This document shows positions 55,931 through 64,000 of a stretch of DNA of 64,000 bases, one piece after another. Within the stretch, counting starts at the first letter, position 1. Every line of letters begins with the position of its first letter. The position numbers and the translations under genes are program-made. Source of the stretch: Chrysoporthe austroafricana (lineage: Eukaryota > Ascomycota > Sordariomycetes > Diaporthales > Cryphonectriaceae); NCBI GenBank assembly GCA_001051155.2, contig JYIP02000005.1, positions 2,542,001-2,606,000 on the forward strand, written 5' to 3'. Below the pieces are notes generated by a model that did not search any database, was not told the origin of the DNA, and saw only the letters and a list, made by a program, of their open reading frames with translations.

Positions 55931-57403
55931 CTCCCACCCTAAGTAGACTATGGTTCTGACATTCGGGAGTCGTCGACCACCCCGAGCAATTTACGGACGA
56001 CGAGCCTGCCTGTGAGGTGAACTCCGGCCTCTCACCAACATCCTCTTTCCCACACCACACCCCTGCCTGTGCACCATTGTCCGATTTGCTTGTCTGTATC
56101 TCTGTGTTTTCCACACCTTTCCCTTTGCATCCATTCATCTTATCGCCCGTCCGGCCTGAAAGTGCACATTGCCCCTGAAAGTTCAGCAACCGACTCCACA
56201 GGGTCCGGCCAGATTCTGTATGATGGAAATCCGGCGCCCCAGTCCCAATTACATGTCGTCACCGTTTCTTGACCTGTCGCCAGCGGGAAGTTTCAGGGGG
56301 ACCTGGCGAAACTACCTGTCAGATCAATAGTACATAGTACAAACTGGTACGCTCCGGAAGTTCCAACGCGTATCTTCTCGTGATCTCCTCCTTCTTAGGA
56401 CGACCCTGGACAGAACCTGCAGTAGTGTGGACCAAGGCTGCTGGTGCGACGACCACAGTTCTTCCGATTTCAGCTAGCATGGCAGGCCGCTTACTTCACC
56501 TTCCCCGACCTCACCGGCTGTGTCGGCAGGCAGACGGTGGTCATGTAGCGTCCATCCCTCCAGCATTGTAACAGCGCTCTCAGAGATGTCTGCAGGGGTC
56601 AGGAAGGCGGGTAGGTAACTTGACGTCCGCGCCCCAGTCTCAATACCACGCTGCCCGTGGAGCCGTCCCGGTTCACGTTGATCATACTATGTACCACTAC
56701 CTAGTAGTATCCTCTAGCTTCTATAACCGTACTGTACGTACCCTGTGGCCTCACGTGGGACGTCGGCCTGCAGTTGGTGCGCCGCTCCCTCGCCTACTCT
56801 TGCCCCACCACGCCCCTTGCACAGCTGTGATCGGGGCTGGATTCAATGCCAACACTGTCGTTGGCACCGCGCTTGTGTCATCATCACACAACATGCAGAT
56901 TACACGACAACTCAGCCTGGATGGCCCAGCTTATCGGACTTAATATCCCAAGTGAAGATTTTTCAATGCACCCAGGCACTAACCTTTCGTACCAAGATGG
57001 CCTTGTCGGCGTTGCCTGCCCAAGAACCCAGCTCGTTGATAAGACATTCCCTGTCCATACTTGCATACGTATCTTTGCCTGGAGACAAAGCAGCTTCATC
57101 TTTCCTGGCAACCGACTCTAGCTCGGTCCAATATCTGCACGAGTGCTCCTGTGTATGTGACACACAAATTTTCCTCTGTGACACCGTCACTTGGGCATCC
57201 TGCCGAGAGGTGGCGCGCGCTGATATGATCCCGAGCGAATAAATCACGGCGTGTATGGGCTACTACCTGCATTCTGACCCTGCTAGAACTGATCTGAATA
57301 ATGCTCGGAGGTATAAGAATGCTATTCTCTATAGAACGTACCTAAATATTTGGTCTGGTGAACATAAGCTATTCTGTCGTGTATATAGTTCCAGCCATCG
57401 CAC
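55931..57403. other. Intergenic, continued
   Basis: No gene supported between the hairpin and the first minisatellite. Repeated GTAC-type words (TAGTACATAGTAC near 56328) occur. Confidence 0.4.
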
Positions 57404-57668
57404 ATACCATGCATGGCTACCATCTATGATACGTACTTTGCACATACCATGCATGGCTACCATTCATACCATGCGTGGCTACTATTCATACCATGCGTGG
57501 CTACCATTCATACCATGAATGGCTACCATACATACCATGCATGGCTACCATCTATGGTACATACTATGCACGGCTTTACTATATGGTACATACCCTGCAC
57601 TGCTTCTAGCTATGGCATATACCATGCATGGCTACCATCTGTGGTACCTACCGTGCATGGCTTCCAGC
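57404..57668. repeat. Minisatellite with 22-bp and 29-bp units
   Basis: About ten units, each starting CATACCATGCATGGCTACCA or a close variant. One class adds two bases to that core (22 bp). The other adds CTATGGTA-like sequence (29 bp). The first unit has a longer, diverged tail. The core contains the perfect 10-bp palindrome CCATGCATGG. Variants (GCGTGG, GAATGG, CTGCACTG) show decay, strongest at the right end. A frame across it gives His-Ala-Trp-rich peptides that only reflect the repeat. Confidence 0.92.
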
Positions 57669-59642
57669 CAGCATGCTATCAATGGCGAAGTGATTTTCCT
57701 TGGTTGTTCTCTAGAGCCATATGGGCCTGACTTGTGATGATAGGATTACTATAGATGGCTAGACTGAAACATTCAATGCGATGCCCTCGGCCTCTCTACA
57801 TCCAAACTTTTCTTCGTAGGATTCGCTCTGTGGTGTTGTCGTTTGCCAGGCTGCGTCTTTCCGCGGCTGCGGGGGAAACTCGGGCATGCCGGCTGGCTGG
57901 CTGTGGGAGCAAATGATCAGCAATCTACTGCAGTAGGTAGGATCGATGGCATGCTGGAGAACGCGGCTCGGCTGGAGAATTGAAAACGTCCCCGCATTTG
58001 CGTGATGCAGCAACGTACTGAGTACCTACTGAGCATGACGCGGGCCCCTCTGTTGCATGTGCCCCGGTCAATCAGGCAGGGGTTTCCAGAGAAACTATAC
58101 GCCATTGAGATACTGATACAGGCCCGAGAGAGGAACAGCGCCGAGGGAGGAATAGTGCCAAGGGAGGAACAGTGCCGAGAGGTGGGCTGCCACCCAATGA
58201 TTCTAGAGGCTCATGCTGTCCTCATCTGCCGCGAACCATCCACCCTCGAAGACGATCCCCGGGGTCCTGGATGGGACCTCCAACAGCGGTGTCGACGCCC
58301 GAAGCTGCGCTCCTGCCCACCCTTCGCCACCAGGGCTCACATGGCGCTGCCGAAGTCTGCTGACGCAAGCCGACTTCTTGGCAGTGAAACACTCACGACC
58401 CTGACAGGAAGTTCCTGGCGGGGCGGCCGTACACCACTGCAGCCCTACCTAGATTTCACCTTACCATACCCAGTATAACTTGGAGGTTCAGAAAGAGCCC
58501 CGTTGTACGCCCCTGGCTTTCCGCGTGCCGCCCTAGAATGGTAGAGCTAACTCCAACACGTAATTCTAAGTCGACAGGTTGCCGCCATGGCAGTTGTGCA
58601 ACGCGATGGGAGGATTAGGGCTCCCAAATCTGGGACATTAGGGACATCTTTAGCGCACCGCCAGGGGCCGAGAAGGTGCGCAGCCGACCGGTTGCACTCC
58701 GAGGGGCGAGGTAACTATCCCCCCTGCCAGACCCAAGCCTCAGAGTACTGTTTCGCGGCTGGCGGTCACATCGCGCATCTGACCTGGACAGGACAGCGTC
58801 AGAGGCCTTTTTTGGAGAGCAGGGAAGGCAGGAGGGTGTAATAACGCCAAGGAGACTCGTCCCTCTACCCGCCACATCTGCACCTCTTCCTACGCCTGCG
58901 TCCCCCGCACGTCTGTATCCCTCCTACACCTGGGACCTGATTGCGTCTGCACTCTTGACGCTCTGCACTCTTGACGCACCATTGCTCTGAACACACTCTT
59001 GGCACTGAAACGTTTGGCATCCACGACCGATGTGGTCAGTCCAATGATTTGACTGGCTCCATGAACTGTTGCAATATGTGGCTGGCACAGACCTTGTCCA
59101 GGATCGAAGACAACAGTTGGTCAGCTCTGGAGCTCTTCGGTGCCCATGCACATTTGTCTCCAGATCGGCAGCCTTATCAGACAACACACAACAATGATAC
59201 AAATTCTATATGATTAGCGTGGCCCTCCGCATATTTTCAGTGCCAGGTGTAATATATGCCTCGGTTTGCTTCGGTACCGAAAAGCCCTATCGCGTCGACT
59301 AGCCTAAGTGTTATTTTGAAATTAAAGACCGAAACCACTTTCCGATGTGAGCATGTAACACAATCCGAAGACTCGAGAGGGAGGACAGGCTATGTATTGA
59401 AATGTGAGGTATAATTCAATCGAGTTTAGCTACTTTTAGAAATCTCCCAAGAGCCTCTCTTATACAATGCATTCATACCCTAGTCTGTTTGATAGAAAAG
59501 AGGATTCTAGGCTTCCAGCGTCGATTGTAATTTCTTACAAGCTTTCCGTTTCGCTGCTTGTCAACCGTTTCAAAGCCTGGCAAAAAGGCGGGAGTTGGTC
59601 TCGTTATAGGTACTTGAGCAAGGGAATTGATTTCGTTGTGGG
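57669..59642. other. Gene-poor region between minisatellites
   Basis: 2 kb with no supported gene. Small direct repeats are seen, such as GAGGAA-CAGTGCC variants at 58131-58180. Confidence 0.4.
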
Positions 59643-60100
59643 TGGTCGACCAAAACCGGGGGGGAATTGACTGCGTCATGTATGAGGTCGACCAAAACGG
59701 GGGGGAATTGACTGCGTCATCTGTGAGGTCGACCAAAACGGTACTTTGTCATGTGTAAAGTCGACCAAACCGTAACTTCGTCATCTGTGAGGTCGACCAA
59801 AACGGGTTAGATTTGACTTCGTCATCTGTAAGGTCAACCAAACCGTAACTTCGTCATCTGTAAGGTCGACCAAAACGGGTTAGATTTGACTTCGTCATCT
59901 ATAAAATCAACCAAACCGTAATTTCGTCATCTGTAAGGTCGACCAAACCGTAACTTCGTCATCTGTAAGGTCGACCAAACCGTAATTTCGTCATCTGTAA
60001 GGTCGACCAAAACGGGTTAGATTTGACTTCGTCATCTGTATGTAAGGTCGACCAAAACGTGACTTCGTTATCTGTGAGGTCGACCAAAACGGGGGGGGGT
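59643..60100. repeat. Minisatellite with GGTCGACC core
   Basis: About thirteen units, each starting at or near GGTCGACCAAA, which contains the palindrome GGTCGACC. Two main unit types alternate irregularly. The short type (about 32 bp) runs CCGTAACTTCGTCATCTGTA after the core. The long type (about 41 bp) has ACGGGTTAGATTTGACTTCG and then TCATCTGTAA. Degenerate cores (GGTCAACC, AATCAACC) occur near 59831 and 59906. G-runs mark the first units and the last. Confidence 0.93.
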
Positions 60101-60501
60101 CGATTTCGCTAGATTGCTTGCAATGCTGCGACGTATGGATACCAAACCTTTATTGAACCTCCCCCCTTTACAAGAATATATCGATAACCATTTTATTGCT
60201 GGCTTCTGCACGCGGCACTTCTAAAAAGCTGTACGTATTGAGAGATGACTCAAGTGTATCGAGTTAGGGAGTGGTTTTGTGTCCCCACAACACCTCACTT
60301 AGATACCACCGGGAATGGGATGCCCGGTAGTGGGCTGTAAAGTGTGCTTCCCTTTAAGTCAAATCAGTGGCTTGTCAGCTGGTTCCAGGATCTTCTCACT
60401 ATACGTCCCAATCCTCATGCACCGCCTCATCTTGAGCATCGAAATATTACTCGACAGCGTTAGCGTTGCCATCGCCATCGCCAAGCTTCATCGTGTTTAG
60501 G
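60101..60501. other. Intergenic, 0.4 kb
   Basis: Between the minisatellite and the F-box-like remnant. Nothing recognised. Confidence 0.45.
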
Positions 60502-60846
60502 TTAAAAACGGCCGGCTCGAAATGCAGCCCGATGTGTTTTAGTCAGCGTGCTGTGCTCCGGATAGCGTGCTAGGTTGGCGATGATCGGTCCAATGGCGCT
60601 TGCTTCTCCATCTAGATGCTCGCACTCAGGGTCGGGTACACCAGTAGTGTACAACCGGACCTGCTCTGCGGCGCAGCTGTAGTTGAAGCCAGTCGAGAGT
60701 GTCGAATATAGAAAGGGCTTCGCAAGAGCAGCGATGCGACGGCTTGTCAATACCAGAGAATGGTCATCGCGCCATGTGAGGGTCCCTGAGGAGAGGGGGA
60801 GGGCCTCGATCAGGACTTCGGTCGGAAGGTCGTCGAGGCTTCGCAT
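60502..60846 (-). pseudogene. F-box-like gene, short, probably truncated
   Basis: Frame of 114 aa from ATG 60846. It starts MRSLDDLPTEVLIEALPLSS and continues LVLTSRRIAALAKPFLYSTL, a good F-box pattern for fungi (LPxEIL, then LxxTCRRL-A-PxLY). Fungal F-box proteins with this start are usually several hundred residues. Here the frame stops after about 65 residues of the following region, and I find no joining exon downstream. It is either a broken gene or a first exon whose splice sites I missed. Lies beside the minisatellite region, so decay is plausible (inference). Confidence 0.45.
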
Positions 60847-61762
60847 GCCATGGCTGGACGTGCGAGTAATGTTGGCTGTGAGGAGTGAGTGTTAAGATGT
60901 TGTAGACTGGAAGTTGACCCTGTGGCACACAAAGATCTCTGAATTACTTGAGCATAGCGTTTGCTCAGGTGGTACGACGACTTCAGCTCTGATCCCTGGA
61001 AGTGGTCACGGCGTTCAAAAGGACGGTGTGTTCTGATGAAGTTGGACCAGATCACCACATTCCCCAGATCTTTGAACATGGGCGCCGTCACGCGGCCTTT
61101 CACCTTCAATGATGTTGCTCTTCTCACCAAACAGAGACTTGCCTAACGAGAGCTGTCTGACGAGAGCTGGACCAGAGAAGCTACTCATACAGAATCCATG
61201 GCTATCTCGATGAGATAGATAATCAGCTCTGCCTATACGTAGTGGCTGGTCGAAGAAGTAGCGCCTCGTCCGACAGGGATACAAAGTCATATCGCCTCAG
61301 AGCATTGCTTGCTGGCTCTCTTCAGGTTACGCTGTCGGATGTCAAGCCTCCGGAGAGTGAAGAGGCAGTGCATCATCAACTTTGCTGCCTACTGGTGATT
61401 CTAGGCGGGAACAAGAGAATGTTGCAGAGGACTTACACAACCAAGCGAGTCTCTGGCTGCCGCCCTAACCCTGACATGGGTTACCGGTCCAGTGCAGTCC
61501 GTGACCCCTCCTCAGCCAAGCCTCCGAAACTTTGGGCTCGAAGCGCTGGGAGCCGCATTTCAACGTCCCGTCTTCCTCTAATCCTACCGACCTAGCCTTC
61601 AACCATCGTTCAGCTAGCACCGACGTGGTCCCTCAGCAGCGACAGCGAGTCGGACGATCAAGGGAGGCAACAGGCTAGCCACGCCTTCACCATCCCCGGC
61701 GACGTGCTTTTCCGGAACTCTAAGCAAGGAACCAGCTGTGGCGACAATCACACGGCGCCGCA
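60847..61762. promoter_or_regulatory. Upstream region of CK2 beta
   Basis: 916 bases between divergent starts. A short minus-strand frame at 60960-61110 (FKDLGNVVIWSNFIRTHRPF) reads somewhat protein-like but has no start or join I can support. No TATA box obvious. Confidence 0.35.
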
Positions 61763-62978
61763 ATGATGGATGACTTCGTGTCCGAGAGTGAGAGCGACTA
61801 CACGAGCTATTGGCGAGATTGGGTGAGTCGCTCGTCGTTTGCCCGTCTTCCCTGCCCACAAATGCAGTGCGCAAGGCCTTGATTTGCCTGTTGTTGTGGG
61901 CTACCTGCATGGCAGCAACACTTGCCCACCACGCGACCTGTCACAACCCGTTCATCCTGCGTTCTGCCTCCCGCGATTCCCGCCATTCACCCTCCGCTCC
62001 GCCCTTCTATGCTGTCCCCGTCAACTCTCTCTAGAGCCTCCCCGTTAGACCTCAGTACTACTGGCACCATGGGGGAGCAACGCAAGAGGGCGGCAAGCCC
62101 TGAACTGTCCCATACCCGCAAGCGGCCGGCGATATCTCGACTGACCCAGAATTTTGTGCACCAGTTCATCTCCTCACGAGGCAACGAATATTTCTGCGAG
62201 ATCGACGAAGAATACCTGACTGATAGGTTCAATCTGACGGGTCTGAACACCGAGGTACAATACTACCAATACGCGCTCGACCTGATCACCGATGTATTCG
62301 ACGTCGATTGCGATGACGACATGCGCGAGGCTATCGAGAAGTCCGCGCGCCACCTCTATGGTCTTGTCCACGCTCGTTACATTGTCACGACTAGGGGTCT
62401 AGGCAAGATGGTACGTCTCCGCGACGCGCGGCGTCCTAAGGCTGGCTATTGTGCTAGGGACTGACGATTTGCTTCAACAGCTTGAGAAGTACAAGAAGGC
62501 CGACTTCGGCAAGTGCCCACGCGTCAACTGCAACTCTCACCCCCTCCTGCCCATGGGCCTCTCCGATGTCCCCAACCTGAAACCCGTCAAGCTCTGGTGC
62601 GCCCGCTGCGAGGACATGTACAACCCTAAGTCGAGCCGCCACGCTACCATCGATGGCGCCTACTTCGGCACGTCCTTCCACAACATCCTTTTCCAGGTAT
62701 ATCCGTCACTCGTCCCCACCAAGTCCACCGAGCGCTACACCCCGAAGGTCTACGGATTCAAGGTCCACGGTCCCGCTACCCTTCAACGATGGCAGGAGAA
62801 GAAGCGCGATGAGATGCGCCGCCGCCTCAAGCGCATGGAGATTGAGCCCGGTTTCAAGGACGATGGTGAGATCGAGGAGGAGGACGATGAAGAGGAAGAA
62901 GGAGAGCACGACGGCGAGTCTTTCCATGAGGGCGCCGTCGCTGTTGTTGGTAGCACGGATGCCCAAGTGATAGGCTGA
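61763..62978 (+). CDS. CKB1: Casein kinase 2 regulatory (beta) subunit
   Basis: Exons 61763-61822, 62165-62410 and 62481-62978 (267 aa). The first exon encodes MMDDFVSESESDYTSYWRDW, the standard fungal start with the Ser/acidic autophosphorylation region. The 342-nt intron (donor GTGAGT, branch CTGAC at 62139-62143, acceptor CACCAG) is followed by FISSRGNEYFCEIDEEYLTD. The zinc site C114, C119, C142, C145 (CPRVNC...CARC) has the same spacing as human CK2 beta (109, 114, 137, 140). YTPKVYGFKVH follows, then an acidic tail. Known: a beta dimer bridges two catalytic alpha subunits and sets substrate choice. An ATG at 62069 inside the intron is in frame with exon 2 and gives an alternative start MGEQRKRAASPELSHTRKRP. 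Confidence 0.96.
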
Positions 62979-63749
62979 GCCGCCGGCACTTGAATCCAGC
63001 TTGCCAAAGTCTCTCAGGCCGCTGCGACCGCTATTTGTTCTCAAGAAGACACAAAGCAGGCCGCATTCTCTCGAAAGTCTCAGTCGTGGTTGCTAACCTC
63101 GGATCGGAAATCGAGAGAGAGTTCCTGCTCAGCGCTGGTACTTTCTTGAATACGCGGACCCTGCTCTTTGGCATTGACGCATTCTCACTATCCTTCTTCG
63201 TTGTCCTTCACCGACTCGGTCATCATTGGACGGCATCACGGCGAATGCGATTGGTTCTTGATTTCGACATTTTCGATGGACGTTCGATTCGGGGCTCTCG
63301 CTGCCTCGGTGCGGCTTAGCCGCAACGATCCACGACATATCGGGGCTCTTTTCAGGCGTTCGGCTTATCTAAGGTTTGGTCTGGCAGGGTGGCAGATTGG
63401 GTTCGTGACGGGCGTGACTCTGGAGATACCTATGTTGTACTAAGCTTTCCACTGCTCGGCGCGTATCTGATTGGTTTCATGGCAGGGCAGTTTCGGATAT
63501 GCGCCCTTAGGAAACGAATGCTCTACGGCGTTGATAGACAGTCATAATTGTCTAAGCACTCATCTTTGTGAATGCTATCTCAAGTCATCTTGCTGCCATC
63601 TGTAGTAATCGTTGTTAAAGCTCGCATCCCCTTCGTGATGGATTGGTCCAAATCTATAGGCGCAAAACGCATCGAGATGTTTAGTGCCCAGCTCCTCCCG
63701 ATAACGCCTGCGTATTTAATCTTCGCAGCTCCGAATGAGCTCAACCCAT
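62979..63749. other. Intergenic, 0.8 kb
   Basis: 3' region of CK2 beta. No gene recognised. Confidence 0.45.
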
Positions 63750-64000
63750 CTATGACTGAGAAGCAACGCAGTCGAGCCCTTTCAAGCCAGATGTATTGAA
63801 GCCACTGCATATCCATTCCGGCGCAGCCCCGTCTGGAGGCGAAACGTTGATGTTGCTAGCGTATATATCCCAGCATTGCTTGATGAGGCAAGGGCATAAA
63901 AGTCAGCGCCAAATGCTCGCGCTGAGGCCTCGTCATATGTCATGGCGAGACCAGAGGACTATCGCCTTGCGAAATTATGGCGTGGATCGAGACTTACCGA
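63750..64000 (-). CDS. Possible last exon(s) of a gene entering from the right edge
   Basis: A GTAAGT donor lies at 63997-63992 on the minus strand, three bases from the edge. A GCTGAC branch-like site at 63902-63897 is followed by CATCAAG (ending 63879) and CGCTAG (ending 63856) acceptors. After either, a frame reads NINVSPPDGAAPEWICSGFN and then TSGLKGLDCVASQS before a TAG at 63752-63750. The cysteines and polar texture suit the end of a secreted protein. There is no upstream sequence to test the frame, so this is tentative. A 78-codon ATG frame on the same strand is the alternative. Confidence 0.25.

Noticed and set aside
57413..57730. 105-codon frame over the minisatellite (His/Tyr/Ala/Trp repeats)
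   Set aside because: The peptide periodicity is fully explained by the DNA repeat, and unit lengths of 22 and 29 bp would shift frame at each unit.
57404..60100. CRISPR-like array
   Set aside because: Units are contiguous minisatellite repeats with no unique spacers of even length, and the genome is eukaryotic.
62069..62464. Start of CK2 beta at ATG 62069
   Set aside because: As the main start it would lose the conserved MDDFVSESESDYTSYWRDW exon found at 61763-61822; kept only as an alternative isoform.

Overview
The window looks like nuclear DNA of a filamentous ascomycete (Pezizomycotina, most likely a GC-rich Sordariomycete; inference). The genes are dispersed on both strands. Introns are short (about 50-90 nt, one of 342 nt) with GT...AG ends and CTAAC/CTGAC-type branch sites. 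The protein families present are typical fungal ones. There are no operons, and I found no rRNA, tRNA or CRISPR. Gene models were built by hand: splice sites were chosen from GT/AG, branch site, reading frame and the remembered family pattern, so exon edges are predictions.

Layout. 0-9 kb: PEX10 (cut at the left edge), divergent from an EXS/Erd1-like membrane protein, then a large disordered protein and a convergent AAAP amino-acid transporter. 9-13 kb: GC-rich sequence with no gene I can support. 13-20 kb, all on the minus strand: a membrane-anchored ubiquitin-specific protease, an F-box-like protein and an MFS (DHA1-like) transporter. 21-27 kb: an unknown acidic protein, RPB7 with very short introns and a 16-nt last exon, and an Mpo1/DUF962 protein. 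27.1-28.1 kb: two solo LTRs in opposite orientation, each with its own perfect 5-bp target-site duplication. 28.9-36 kb: two unknown proteins, a secreted intradiol dioxygenase, a UCH-family deubiquitinase and a small secreted protein. 37-51 kb: a small membrane protein, an ERV29/SURF4 cargo receptor, a Zn2Cys6 regulator divergent from ERB1, a secreted SGNH hydrolase and an unknown protein. 51-61 kb: gene-poor, with a hairpin-forming inverted repeat, two minisatellite arrays and an F-box-like remnant. 61.8-63 kb: casein kinase 2 beta subunit. The right edge probably carries the last exon of another minus-strand gene.

How the genes relate. They do not form one pathway or an obvious biosynthetic cluster. 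Ubiquitin-related genes recur (PEX10 E3, USP, UCH, two F-box-like proteins), but they are spread out and probably coincidental. Housekeeping genes (RPB7, ERB1, CK2 beta, ERV29, PEX10) alternate with accessory secreted or membrane proteins. The most unusual features are the inverted pair of LTRs, the two variable-unit minisatellites, an in-frame alternative start inside the CK2 beta intron, a Glu at the catalytic Asp position of the UCH, and the micro-exon of RPB7.
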